Positions 8,719 to 17,557 of a stretch of DNA of 64,000 nucleotides are shown piece by piece. How positions within the stretch are numbered: the first letter of the stretch is position 1; each line of letters opens with the position of its first letter. The DNA lies in NCBI RefSeq assembly GCF_022832375.1, contig NZ_JALHLG010000005.1, forward strand, positions 1-64,000. The letters run 5' to 3'. The notes below the pieces were generated by a model. It did not search any database. It was not told the DNA's origin and was given only the letters and a program-made list of their open reading frames with translations. This DNA is from Novosphingobium beihaiense. Its GTDB lineage: Bacteria > Pseudomonadota > Alphaproteobacteria > Sphingomonadales > Sphingomonadaceae. The position numbers and the translations under genes were made by a program.

Positions 8719-10089
8719 TCAGTCGTACTCGATGATGGCATCACGCCGCAGGTCGCGCAGGTACATCTGCGCGCGCTTGTTGATGCGGTCGTCTTCAAGC
8801 TGGGCCTGAAGCTGCTCGAAGCTGGGGCCCTGATCGGCCTGCTGCGGATCGTCGCGGCCGCACAGCATCAGGATGCGCACGCCGTCCTTCACCGAGCCGA
8901 ACGGAGGCATCGTCTCGCCGGGCGAGAGCTGCAGGATGGCGTTCTGGATCGGGCCGGGCAGATCGCGCGCCTTCACCTGATCGTTGGTGACAACTTGTGC
9001 GCCGATACCCGAAGCGACCTTGTCCACGTCGCCGCAGCCCTTGGCCGCCTTGATCGCGTTCGCGAACGCCTCGGCTTTCTGTCCGGCCTGGGCTTCGGTG
9101 GTACCCTGGGGGAAGCTGATCGAGATCTGCTTGAGCGAGAGGATCGCATCGCGCGGATCGGCGGTCAGCACCTGGCGCTTGTCGATCAGATAGAGGATGT
9201 CAAAGCCGCCGGGAACCTCGATCGGGCCGACAAGCTGGCCAGGTTCCATTTCACGGGCCACGGTCGCCAGTTCGGGAGGGAGCTGAGCGAGCCGGATCCA
9301 GCCGAGATCGCCGCCGACCGCCGCCGTCGAGGCCTGCGAATACTGGCGGGCATAGGCAACGAAGCTGCCGCCCTGCTTGAGCTGATCGACGATCTGTGAA
9401 GCGTTCTGGTAAACCTGCTGGCGCGCGTCGGGCGTGGCCGAAAGGTAGATTTCGCCCAGGCGGTACTCGTCGGTGCCCTTGGCCGCCTTGAGGCGGGCCA
9501 GCATCTCGTTCACTTCGTCGTCGGAGACGTTGATGAAGGGCGAGATATTGCGCTGGAGCAGGGCGCGCCACGAAAGCTCGCCGCGAATCTGGCGTTTGAG
9601 CGATGCCGGTGAGGAGCCGATGCGCTTGAGATAGGCATCCATCGCCGAAGTGTTCTGGTTGAAGTTCTGCGCGGCGACGCGGGCGTAGGACTGATCGATC
9701 TCGGCCTGTGAGACATCGATCTCGGAGGCCTTGGCTTCCTGGATCTGCAGCGTCTCGTCGATCAGGTTGCGCAGCACCTGCAGGCGCAGGCGCTTCATTT
9801 CCTCTTCGCTGATCTTGCCTTTGTTGGCCGCGATGATGAGGGCAAGCCGCTGATCGACATCGGTGCCGGTGATGACATCGCCGTTTACCACGGCCGTGGC
9901 GCGGCGGACATTCGGATTGTCGTTGCCGAAAATCTTGACGTCGTCGGGGATGACGATCTGCCCCTGCGCGGAATTCTGGGCCATCGCGCCCGGCGCAGCC
10001 AGCGCTCCGGCCAGTGCGGCCAGGCTGCCGATAGTAATGAGCGCACGCTTGAAAGAGCTGCTGCGATTGACTGCTTGCACCGTGATCAC
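8719..10089 (-). CDS. surA: SurA-type periplasmic peptidyl-prolyl isomerase / chaperone
   Basis: 456 aa with an N-terminal signal peptide (ALITIGSLAALAGALAAPGAMAQ). A SurA N-terminal chaperone domain follows (VVNGDVITGTDVDQRLALI, LRNLIDETLQIQEAKASEIDVS). A parvulin rotamase domain is visible around residues 205-310 (GGDLGWIRLAQLPPELATVA, PGQLVGPIEVPGGFDILYLID). A second, more divergent region ends RAQMYLRDLRRDAIIEYD. It folds outer-membrane proteins. Its gene lies downstream of lptD, one of SurA's known clients. Confidence 0.93.
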   Translation of the reverse strand: MITVQAVNRSSSFKRALITIGSLAALAGALAAPGAMAQNSAQGQIVIPDDVKIFGNDNPNVRRATAVVNGDVITGTDVDQRLALIIAANKGKISEEEMKRLRLQVLRNLIDETLQIQEAKASEIDVSQAEIDQSYARVAAQNFNQNTSAMDAYLKRIGSSPASLKRQIRGELSWRALLQRNISPFINVSDDEVNEMLARLKAAKGTDEYRLGEIYLSATPDARQQVYQNASQIVDQLKQGGSFVAYARQYSQASTAAVGGDLGWIRLAQLPPELATVAREMEPGQLVGPIEVPGGFDILYLIDKRQVLTADPRDAILSLKQISISFPQGTTEAQAGQKAEAFANAIKAAKGCGDVDKVASGIGAQVVTNDQVKARDLPGPIQNAILQLSPGETMPPFGSVKDGVRILMLCGRDDPQQADQGPSFEQLQAQLEDDRINKRAQMYLRDLRRDAIIEYD

Positions 10090-10306
10090 AATCCCGTCTT
10101 CAACCGGCCGACGCCGGACAATTCATGGCTGGAAACCTGCCCAGCAAACCTGCTTTGCAGACCTTCCGCACCTAGGATGCAGGTCATGCCGCGTGGCGGC
10201 TTAACCGAAAATGAGCACACCCGATAGCGGCTTTGCACCGGCCTGCCAACGGGCGGAGGCCCTGGAAGCCCGTCCATCCCCGGATCAGGGCTGGACCGGC
10301 CGCGAT

Positions 10307-12604
10307 TTACCGCAAGCCGATGTTCTTGAGGCTGAAGCGGATCTGGAAGGAGTCGCCCTTGCGCGCGTCGCCGGTCGTTTCGTAGTCGCGGCGCCAGGTG
10401 AGGGCGATCTGCATGCAGTCATCCTCGTAAGCGGCGCCGATGCGGGTGCGCAGCGGCTGGAAACCGTCCGAGCCGTAGATCGGATCTTCCTTGCGATCGG
10501 TCAGATTGACGACGGCAGAGCCGAACAGCGACCAGTACCGGGCGAACGCCACACGGCCCGCAGCCCGCACTTCCTCACGGTCCTGCAAATCCTCGATGCT
10601 GCGGGAAATGCCGCGGTTGAGCTTGGTATAGCCGATCTCGGCATAGGTTCTGGTATTGCCGATCACCGCGTCGAATTCGTTGCGGCGGATCGCCAGGCTG
10701 TCCTTGTCGAGGCGGAAGCGGTGAATGACGTTGATGAAATCGCGGTAGCGCACTTCGGTGCGGCCGACGATGTCGGAGGTCTTGTTGGTAAGGCCCGTGC
10801 CATCTGGCAGCAGCGTGGGCTTGTTGTTCAGACGTACCGACTGGCCGATCGTGGTCATGATCCGCCAGCGTGGCGCCTCGAACTTCCAGTCGAAACCGTA
10901 TGTGAAGCGCACCCCGTCCTCGATCCGGTCGTAGCCGGGGAAGCGGTTGAGCGAGAACAGGTTGCTGGTTTCCAGCTCTATCGCGCGCGAATCCTCGTTG
11001 GGAACGGCCAGGTTGCGGATCGTGGGGCTGGCGACGAGCTGAATGCGCGGGGTGAAGACTTGCGTGCCGCCCAGCGCGGCGCCGACCAGCGGCCATTTCA
11101 CGTCGATGGCGGCCAGCGCGATGGCGCGGCTCTGCCAGCCCGGATCGCCGCGATAGATCACCGTGCTGGTCGCGCCGTTCTCGTCGGAATGGTACACGTC
11201 GCCGCGGGCCAGGCCGGTCAGCACCACTTCCTGTCCCATGCCGGTGATCTTGCGCAGCGTCCATTGCGTGCTGGCGAAGGCGCGCTGGGTGTCCTGGCCA
11301 TCGGTGCGGGTGATGCCCAGCGTGTTGACCTGGGTTTCGATCTTGCCGCCCAACACCGGATCAGCGAATCGCCTGCGATAGTCGAGCACCGGAAAGGCCA
11401 CCGGGATCAGCCCCTGATCGCGGCTGGCCTGCAGGGTTTGCGTGGCATAACCCGCGAACGAGAAGTAGCTGTCCTCATCGATGCGCTGGACATCGATCAT
11501 CGAGCGCAGCCGGTCATCGCGGCTGATGTCGTAGCGGCGCAGGAATGTGCGGTCGGTCGCGCGCCGGATCGATCCGGTCACGCTCCAGTGCTCGTCGAGC
11601 TGGAACTTGCCGTTGGCGAACACATAGCCGCGAAAGGCGCTTACGCTGTCGTTTTCGGGCGAGGTGTTGGAGCCGAAGATCGGGATCTTGTTGCTGGCCG
11701 TGGCATAGCCGGTGATCTGGTAGGCGCCATGGCCCGTCAGCGCACGGTATTCGATCGAGGCCATGGGCGCGGCCTTGGTGAAGGCGGAGAGGCCTGCCGT
11801 CAGATCGCGGTTCTCGTCGATCTTCCAGTAGTACGATTCGCCGATCTGGACACCGTTGGACGGGGTCGATTGCAGGTCGGGGATCATGAAGCCCGATACC
11901 GCGTGCCCGTCGGTGCTGACAGTCAGCCCCAGCAGCGGCACCTGCACCGCCCCGAACAGTTCCAGCCGCGCATTCTTGAAACGGATGCGGCGGCGTTCCT
12001 CGCTGTAGATCACGCTCTTGGCGATGACCCGCCAGGAAGGCTTCTTGGGGCAGCCATCGGTATTCACGACGTCGCAGCCGGTATAGGCCGCCTGGTTGAG
12101 AATGACATCGCCATTGGCAATGCGCTCACCTTTGAGTGCGGCCAGCCTGCCGCCCTCCCGCATGACCAGCAGGAGATTCTCCATCATGCCGGTCTTGAGT
12201 TCGTCGGTCAGTTCGATGCGGTCCGTGAACAGCCGGTTGCCGTCCTGATCGAGCAGGCGCACATCGCCGGTGGCGACGATCTGGCCGGTCTTGCGGTCCC
12301 AGGTGACGGTATCCGCGCGCACTGACTGATCGCCCCGCCGCAGCAGAACATCGCCCTCGGCGGTCACTTCTTCGGTATTTTCGTTGTAATCGACGGTATC
12401 GGCATCGAAGGCGATATGTTCGCCTTCGGCCGCGGGATCCCCGCTTTCGGTGGGCTGAGGCTTGGCGGCGGGAGGCGGCACGTCCTGCGCCTGCGCGGTG
12501 TAAGGCGCGGCGAAGGCGGTCAGGCCAAGGGCCAGCGCGCTCAGCGAGAGGAAGCGCGAATGGTCAGGCAGCGCGCGGGAAAGGATCTGCACGGCAGGGA
12601 GCAT
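10307..12604 (-). CDS. lptD: LPS-assembly protein LptD (OstA/Imp)
   Basis: 765 aa from ATG 12604, the methionine just before a signal peptide (SLSALALGLTAFAAPYTAQA). The N-terminal OstA jellyroll is recognisable (IAFDADTVDYNENTEEVTAE, GDVLLRRGDQSVRADTVTWD). A long beta-barrel follows, ending near the family segment QIALTWRRDYETTGDARKGD. Cysteines that may form the LptD disulphides are seen (YTGCDVVNTDGCP and DDCMQ). It inserts lipopolysaccharide into the outer leaflet with LptE. The 217 bases between it and surA show no clear gene. Confidence 0.96.
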   Translation of the reverse strand: MLPAVQILSRALPDHSRFLSLSALALGLTAFAAPYTAQAQDVPPPAAKPQPTESGDPAAEGEHIAFDADTVDYNENTEEVTAEGDVLLRRGDQSVRADTVTWDRKTGQIVATGDVRLLDQDGNRLFTDRIELTDELKTGMMENLLLVMREGGRLAALKGERIANGDVILNQAAYTGCDVVNTDGCPKKPSWRVIAKSVIYSEERRRIRFKNARLELFGAVQVPLLGLTVSTDGHAVSGFMIPDLQSTPSNGVQIGESYYWKIDENRDLTAGLSAFTKAAPMASIEYRALTGHGAYQITGYATASNKIPIFGSNTSPENDSVSAFRGYVFANGKFQLDEHWSVTGSIRRATDRTFLRRYDISRDDRLRSMIDVQRIDEDSYFSFAGYATQTLQASRDQGLIPVAFPVLDYRRRFADPVLGGKIETQVNTLGITRTDGQDTQRAFASTQWTLRKITGMGQEVVLTGLARGDVYHSDENGATSTVIYRGDPGWQSRAIALAAIDVKWPLVGAALGGTQVFTPRIQLVASPTIRNLAVPNEDSRAIELETSNLFSLNRFPGYDRIEDGVRFTYGFDWKFEAPRWRIMTTIGQSVRLNNKPTLLPDGTGLTNKTSDIVGRTEVRYRDFINVIHRFRLDKDSLAIRRNEFDAVIGNTRTYAEIGYTKLNRGISRSIEDLQDREEVRAAGRVAFARYWSLFGSAVVNLTDRKEDPIYGSDGFQPLRTRIGAAYEDDCMQIALTWRRDYETTGDARKGDSFQIRFSLKNIGLR

Positions 12605-12699
12605 GGCTTGCCTATCGCACCGCCTGTGCCTAACTGCAATCCAGTGTTGCGGTGAAGCGCACAAGTTGGACGTTTCATCGCGAAGATCCAGGAGATTTC

Positions 12700-14163
12700 A
12701 TGCAGATCCAGTTCCTTGACGCGCCGGTTGCCAGTTCCGCGCGTCTTGCCGCCCGCCTCGTAAACCAGGATGCCGTGCCCGCCGATCTTGAGCCGGTGCT
12801 GGCCGAAGCCGCGAAGATGGCCCGGTTTTCCGGCAAGGCCGGGCAGATGTTCGAAGGCTTTGCAGAGCGTGACGGCAAGGTCGTGCGCGTGGTGCTGGCC
12901 GGGATCGGCGCCGCCGACGCCAAGGACCGCAAGGGCGCGATCGAGAAGGCGGGCGCCGCGATTGTCGCGAAATACCTGACTTCGGGCGAAACTGCGCTGA
13001 CGCTGGACGTGACTGGCGCGGGCCTTTCCGCGGAAGAGGCTGCCGCGGCGCTGCTCGGCGCGGTGCTGCGCGCTTGGCGCCACGATGTCTATCGGACCAA
13101 GCTGACCGACGACAAGAAGCCGAGCCTTAGCGAAATCGCGCTCGCGGGCGCGCCCGAAGGCACCAAGGCGCTGTGGGCGGTCGAGCAGGCGGTGGCCGCC
13201 GGTGTGGCCTTCACCCGCGAACTCGTTACCGAACCGGCGAACACGATCTATCCCGAGACGTTCGTGGAACGCTGCCAGGCGAAGACGGAAGGCACCGGCC
13301 TCAAGATCCGCGTGCTCGACGAAAAGGAGATGGCCGCGCTCGGCATGGGCTCGCTGCTCGGCGTGGCGCAGGGCTCGGTGCGTCCCGCGCGCCTGCTGGT
13401 GATGGAATGGCTGGGCGGCGCCGAGGGTGAAAAGCCCGTCGCGTTCGTCGGCAAGGGCGTGACCTTCGACACCGGCGGCATCAGCCTCAAGCAGCCAGCG
13501 GGCATGGAAGACATGAAGTGGGACATGGGCGGCGCCGGTGCGGTGGCCGGAACCATGCTCGCGCTCGCGCTGCGCAAGGCGAAGGCCAATGTCATCGGCG
13601 TGTGCGGTCTCGTGGAGAACATGCCGGACGGCAAGGCCCAGCGCCCGGGCGACGTCGTCACCTCGATGTCGGGCCAGACCATCGAAGTCATCAACACCGA
13701 TGCCGAAGGCCGTCTGGTGCTGTGCGACGCGCTCACCTGGGTGCAGCGCGAATATAGCCCGGCGAAGATCGTCGATCTCGCGACGCTGACGGGCGCCATC
13801 ATCGCCTCGCTCGCCCACGAATACGCGGGCTTGTTCTCGAACAACGATGATCTCGCCGCTGCACTGAGCGCCGCGGGCGATGCTTCGGGCGACCGCCTGT
13901 GGCGCTTCCCGATGGGCCCGGCTTACGACAAGCAGCTCGACAGCGCGATTGCCGACATGAAGAACGTCGGTTCGCGCTTCGGCGGTTCGATCACGGCGGC
14001 GCAGTTCCTCCAGCGCTTCATCGAGAACGGCACCCCCTGGGCGCACCTCGACATTGCCGGGACCGTCTGGTCTGACAAGCCGGGCGCGACGTGGGATAAG
14101 GGCGCGACCGGCTTCGGCGTGCGCCTGCTCGACCGCTTCGTGCGCGACACCGCCGAAGGTTGA
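12700..14163 (+). CDS. pepA: Leucyl aminopeptidase (M17 family)
   Basis: 487 aa from the ATG at 12700, behind AGGAGA; the frame is open further upstream without a ribosome-binding site. The two-metal M17 active site is present: GKGVTFDTGGISLKQPAGM with KWDMGGAGAV, and the signature NTDAEGRLVLCDAL. It removes N-terminal residues from peptides in the cytoplasm and may bind DNA in some relatives. It is divergent from lptD and followed by holC 23 bases later, the common pepA-holC pairing. Confidence 0.97.
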   Translation: MQIQFLDAPVASSARLAARLVNQDAVPADLEPVLAEAAKMARFSGKAGQMFEGFAERDGKVVRVVLAGIGAADAKDRKGAIEKAGAAIVAKYLTSGETALTLDVTGAGLSAEEAAAALLGAVLRAWRHDVYRTKLTDDKKPSLSEIALAGAPEGTKALWAVEQAVAAGVAFTRELVTEPANTIYPETFVERCQAKTEGTGLKIRVLDEKEMAALGMGSLLGVAQGSVRPARLLVMEWLGGAEGEKPVAFVGKGVTFDTGGISLKQPAGMEDMKWDMGGAGAVAGTMLALALRKAKANVIGVCGLVENMPDGKAQRPGDVVTSMSGQTIEVINTDAEGRLVLCDALTWVQREYSPAKIVDLATLTGAIIASLAHEYAGLFSNNDDLAAALSAAGDASGDRLWRFPMGPAYDKQLDSAIADMKNVGSRFGGSITAAQFLQRFIENGTPWAHLDIAGTVWSDKPGATWDKGATGFGVRLLDRFVRDTAEG

Positions 14164-14186
14164 GAACGAAAGCGGGGACGCGGCTG

Positions 14187-14624
14187 ATGCGCGTGGACTT
14201 CTACCAGCTCAGCCGCGATCCTGCCGAGGCGGCGCTGCCCCTCATCGCGCGCAACGTGATGAAAGTGGGCGAGCGCCTCCTCGTCGTCTCGGCCGATCCG
14301 AAGCAGCGCCAGCGCCTGTGTCAGGCGCTGTGGTCGCTGGGTGAGGACACGTTTCTCGCCAACGGCATGGCCGGGGAAGGGCACGAGGACCGTCAGCCGA
14401 TTCTGCTGTCCGAAGCGCCGCAGCCGCTCAACGGCGCGAACTTCCTCGCCATTGCTGACGGCCAGTGGCGCGAGGGCGAAACGCCTTTCGTGCGCACCTT
14501 CTTCCTGTTCGACGACAGCACCATCCAGCATGCGCGCGACACCTGGCGCATGCTGCGCGGGCGCGAAGGGGTGGAACACTATCACTGGAAGCAGGAAGGC
14601 GGCCGCTGGATTCAGGCGGCTTAG
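14187..14624 (+). CDS. holC: DNA polymerase III subunit chi
   Basis: 145 aa from ATG 14187 (the frame is open from a TTG at 14160). The chi signature is visible: MRVDFYQLSRDPAEAALPLI, ARNVMKVGERLLVVS, LCQALWSLGEDTFLANGMAG and VRTFFLFDD. Chi links the clamp loader to single-stranded DNA-binding protein through the SSB C-terminus. It directly follows pepA, the usual neighbourhood. The C-terminus (HYHWKQEGGRWIQAA) is typical. Confidence 0.93.
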   Translation: MRVDFYQLSRDPAEAALPLIARNVMKVGERLLVVSADPKQRQRLCQALWSLGEDTFLANGMAGEGHEDRQPILLSEAPQPLNGANFLAIADGQWREGETPFVRTFFLFDDSTIQHARDTWRMLRGREGVEHYHWKQEGGRWIQAA

Positions 14625-14674
14625 GGGCTTTGGCAAAGGTTGCATCCAAAAACAGATGCGCCGTTTCAAAATCG

Positions 14675-14833
14675 TCCCCCTGAACTTGTTTCAGGGTCCA
14701 TCAGGCGGTTCGTCCTGCTCTGGGTGCCGGGGGGCGCCACCCTCCGCCAGACTCTCAAATCGGCAAGGATAGAGCGCCATTTGCAGGTCTGGCTGCGCTG
14801 TACGATGGATGCTGAAGCAAGTTCAGCATGACG
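14675..14833. repeat. Paired palindromic repeat between holC and ndk
   Basis: Two short hairpins, CCCTGAACTTGTTTCAGGG (about 14678-14696) and ATGCTGAAGCAAGTTCAGCA (about 14809-14828), are also nearly complementary to each other across about 110 bases. This is a different type from the CTGAGCNTGTCGAAG repeats. The rest of 14625-15025 shows no supported gene; the ndk promoter should lie in its last 100 bases. Confidence 0.65.
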
Positions 14834-15025
14834 GGCTTGAGGCGCGGGGGCTGAAATGTCCGTTTGCCTAGGCTTTTCCCCACGAGCCTTCTGCAAATCC
14901 TCGCCGGGCCCAGCAGGCCTTCGGCGCGGCGCATGCGCGTGCGGCCCGGCTTGCCGCGCGGCGCAAACCCGGCTAGGGGCGCGCGCAACAAGTAACAACA
15001 CCCTCCACTTCGCAAGGAATACATC

Positions 15026-15448
15026 ATGGCGGTCACCCGCACCTTCTCGATCATCAAGCCCGACGCCACCCGCCGCAACCTGACCGGTGGCGTGACCAAG
15101 ATGCTGGAAGAAGCCGGTCTGCGCGTAGTCGCTTCCAAGCGCATCCAGATGACCAAGGAGCAGGCCGAAGGCTTCTATGCAGTCCACAAGGAACGCCCGT
15201 TTTTCAACGACCTCGTCTCGTTCATGATTTCGGGCCCGGTCGTCGTGCAGGCGCTTGAAGGCGAAGACGCCGTGAAGCGCAACCGCGACGTGATGGGCGC
15301 CACCAACCCGGCCGATGCCGCCGAAGGCACCATCCGCAAGACCTATGCGGAATCGATCGAAGCCAACTCGGTCCACGGTTCGGACTCCGACGAAAACGCC
15401 GCGATCGAAATCGCTTACTTCTTCAAGCCGGAAGAAATCGTCGGCTGA
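15026..15448 (+). CDS. ndk: Nucleoside diphosphate kinase
   Basis: 140 aa, the normal length. It transfers the gamma phosphate between nucleoside triphosphates and diphosphates through a phosphohistidine. Features: [13 protein letters not shown] at the start, the [20 protein letters not shown] nucleotide site, and the active-site motif SVHGSDS with His117. A terminator hairpin follows at once. No strong ribosome-binding site other than AAGGAA is seen. Confidence 0.98.
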   Translation: MAVTRTFSIIKPDATRRNLTGGVTKMLEEAGLRVVASKRIQMTKEQAEGFYAVHKERPFFNDLVSFMISGPVVVQALEGEDAVKRNRDVMGATNPADAAEGTIRKTYAESIEANSVHGSDSDENAAIEIAYFFKPEEIVG

Positions 15449-15478
15449 GCCGCGATTAATTCTTGTTAAAGATGGTTA

Positions 15479-15508
15479 AGGCCGCCGGTTTCGGCGGCCT
15501 TTTCCTTT
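15479..15508 (+). terminator. Intrinsic terminator of ndk
   Basis: Stem AGGCCGCC with GGCGGCCT around a GGTTTC loop, then TTTCCTTT. A classic rho-independent terminator about 30 bases after the ndk stop codon. Confidence 0.88.
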
Positions 15509-15623
15509 GGTGCGACTCGTTTCTGCCCTTTATTATCCCCGCAGGTATTCTGGACGGGCGCCGCTTATTTTCGGCGGTGCGGCGATCCGGTTCCAAAGGC
15601 AGCAGCCGGGGGGCAGCGTTCAC

Positions 15624-15713
15624 ATGATTAGCAAGACGATCCTTGTCGCCGTGTCGGTCTCTTTCGTGGGAGCCATGCTGACATCGCTGATGGCGCATGC
15701 CGCGCATATGTAG
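15624..15713 (+). CDS. Possible 29-aa hydrophobic peptide
   Basis: A short frame starts at ATG 15624, encoding MISKTILVAVSVSFVGAMLT followed by SLMAHAAHM. It looks like a single-pass membrane microprotein. A G-rich stretch (GGGGGG) lies about 10 bases upstream as a weak ribosome-binding site. There is no similarity I recognise, and comparative conservation is needed to accept it. Confidence 0.3.
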   Translation: MISKTILVAVSVSFVGAMLTSLMAHAAHM

Positions 15714-15811
15714 CCCGCTTGCGATATCGCGTCCCCGGCGCATCGGCCCGGGATTCCATTTGATGCACCTTGTATCGTTGCGGTAGTCTTTCCGCGAAGA
15801 GGAGACGCGCA

Positions 15812-16057
15812 ATGCAAGGCATGGGTGAGGAAGGGGAAGTCTGCCCCTTCGAATTCAATTTCGACGAAAAGACGTTCAAGACCGGCGATACCGTCAGCTT
15901 TCGCGTCAACGGCAGCCTGGAGGGGTTTCCGTTCGTCGGGACGCTTGTCGAAGTGCATGACGACTACGTGATCATCGCCGGGGATCCGAACGAGCCCGAG
16001 AAGCGTTATCGCGGCACGCGCGAAAGCCGTCCGATGGTGGACTATTCGGAAATCTGA
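15812..16057 (+). CDS. Small conserved protein with SH3-like barrel appearance, unknown
   Basis: 81 aa from ATG 15812, behind AGGAGA. It begins with an acidic segment (MGEEGEVCPFEFNFDEKTFK). Beta-rich sequence follows, resembling small barrel proteins (GDTVSFRVNGSLEGFPFVGT, LVEVHDDYVIIAGDPNEPEKRY). I do not recognise a named family. Codon use matches its neighbours and the ribosome-binding site is strong, so it is probably a real gene. It sits 88 bases ahead of the YdcH-like gene. Confidence 0.75.
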   Translation: MQGMGEEGEVCPFEFNFDEKTFKTGDTVSFRVNGSLEGFPFVGTLVEVHDDYVIIAGDPNEPEKRYRGTRESRPMVDYSEI

Positions 16058-16144
16058 AGGGCTGGTATACCCTTGATCCAGCGCAACGCATGGGCCGTGC
16101 GCCGAGGCTAGATTCGGCGCATCTCAATAACGGGAGAAGCCTGA

Positions 16145-16399
16145 ATGTCGCACAAGCTCCACGAACTCGCAGCCGAATTTCCCGACGACGTCGATCTGAT
16201 GCACCGCCTCAAGGCGACCAAGGGGCATTTTGCCGCGCTGGCGGACCGGTATCAGGAAGTGAACCACACCATCACGCGGATCGAGGCCGAGCTCGATGCT
16301 TCGTCCGACGAGCGGGTTGAGGAACTGAAGAAGGAACGGCTTTCGCTGCTCGACCGGATCGCCGAAGTCCTGCGCGAGGCACGGCATACGGCGGCCTGA
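16145..16399 (+). CDS. YdcH/DUF465 family small coiled-coil protein
   Basis: 84 aa, predicted almost entirely helical: LHELAAEFPDDVDLMHRLKA, HFAALADRYQEVNHTITRIE, then ELKKERLSLLDRIAEVLREA. The FPDDVDLMHRLKATKGHFAALADRY pattern is the DUF465/YdcH signature. GGGAGAAG precedes the ATG. The function of the family is unknown. Confidence 0.86.
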   Translation: MSHKLHELAAEFPDDVDLMHRLKATKGHFAALADRYQEVNHTITRIEAELDASSDERVEELKKERLSLLDRIAEVLREARHTAA

Positions 16400-16440
16400 G
16401 CAGCTCCGGCGATTCCGCCCTGACCGTGGCCGCCGCGTCC

Positions 16441-17403
16441 TCAGAATGCGTCGGCCGCGTCCAGCAGCACCGTCAACCGCCTCGGCGCGATGGTCCGCCA
16501 CGAACGGGCCAGCCATTCGCTGACCGAATCCCAGTCGTGGCTGCCGGTATCCAGACGGATGCCGATCCAGGTGTCGCCGAAATAGGCGGGGCGGAAATAG
16601 GCGTCTTCATCCTGTTCGATCAGCATCGCCTGCTCGTCCACGCCGCTGATCTTCACGATCAGCGCGATCCGGCCGTCGCCGTGGTTGCCGGTGGAGAAAT
16701 AGGCGAATTTCTTGCCCTTGATCACGCCGAAGCACGGCATGCCATGGCTGCTCACTTCGTCTGTTTCGGGCAGGGCCATGGCCCGGCTGCGGACCTGCTC
16801 CAGCAGCCATTCCGGATCGCGTTCGCGTGTCACCAGTTTCGCCAGGCAGCGCGAATAGAGCTGGTGTTCGGCGATCAGCACGCGCGCGGCCAGGGCCTCG
16901 GCCGTATCGCCGGGCAGGATCGCCACCGGCGTCTGGCCCAGCACCGGCCCTTCGTCGAGCTCCGCGGTCACGAGGTGAACCGTCACTCCGCCATGGCTGT
17001 CGCCAGCCTCAATGGCGCGTTCGTGCGTGTGCAGGCCGGTGTACTTGGGCAGCAGGGAAGGGTGGATGTTGACCATACGGCCTTCCCACTTGCCCACGAA
17101 GTCCGGCGTCAGGATGCGCATGTAACCGGCCAGTGCGACCCATTCCGCGCCAGCATTGCGGATCGCTGCATCCATCGCCGCGTCGTGTTCGGAACGTGTC
17201 ATGCCTTTGTGCGAAAGGGCGAACGTGGGCACGCCTTCCGCTGCGGCCAGACGCAGGCCCTTCGCTTCCGGATCGTTGGCGGCAACCAGTACGATTTCAT
17301 AGGGGCAGTCTTCAGCGCGGCTGGCATAGAGCAGCGCGGCCATATTGGTGCCGCTGCCCGAAATCATCACCGCCACTTTGGCCCGCACCTGCGTCATGCT
17401 CAT
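16441..17403 (-). CDS. purN: Phosphoribosylglycinamide formyltransferase fused to a YjbR/MmcQ-like domain
   Basis: 320 aa from ATG 17403 (a second ATG at 17397 is possible). Residues 8-195 form PurN: the SGSGTN phosphate loop, NIHPSLLPKYTG with catalytic Asn112 and His114, and DEGPVL with Asp150. This part uses 10-formyl-THF to formylate GAR in purine synthesis. Residues about 200-315 match the YjbR/MmcQ fold (SHGMPCFGVIKGKKFAYFS, AYFGDTWIGIRLDTG, SWRTIAPRRL). Ordinary PurN is about 190-215 aa, so this is a fusion. It is divergent from the PerM-like gene. Confidence 0.94.
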   Translation of the reverse strand: MSMTQVRAKVAVMISGSGTNMAALLYASRAEDCPYEIVLVAANDPEAKGLRLAAAEGVPTFALSHKGMTRSEHDAAMDAAIRNAGAEWVALAGYMRILTPDFVGKWEGRMVNIHPSLLPKYTGLHTHERAIEAGDSHGGVTVHLVTAELDEGPVLGQTPVAILPGDTAEALAARVLIAEHQLYSRCLAKLVTRERDPEWLLEQVRSRAMALPETDEVSSHGMPCFGVIKGKKFAYFSTGNHGDGRIALIVKISGVDEQAMLIEQDEDAYFRPAYFGDTWIGIRLDTGSHDWDSVSEWLARSWRTIAPRRLTVLLDAADAF

Positions 17404-17557
17404 CTTTCCGGTTTTCCACGCCGCCCGAAACGGCAGCGCGGGGACTTGCGGCGGGGCAGCGCGCGTTCGGCCCGAATGACGGCTGCCTGCCTGTACTCGC
17501 TTGCGAACATCCCCTATGCGTTCGGCAGCGCGCGAGCAACCGCGGGGTGAATTGCAC

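Noticed and set aside
10211..12325. 704-codon plus-strand frame opposite lptD
   Set aside because: Shadow of lptD; sequence is low-complexity-like with Arg/Ala/Gly/Val bias and no recognisable domain, whereas the minus strand reads as a clear LptD.
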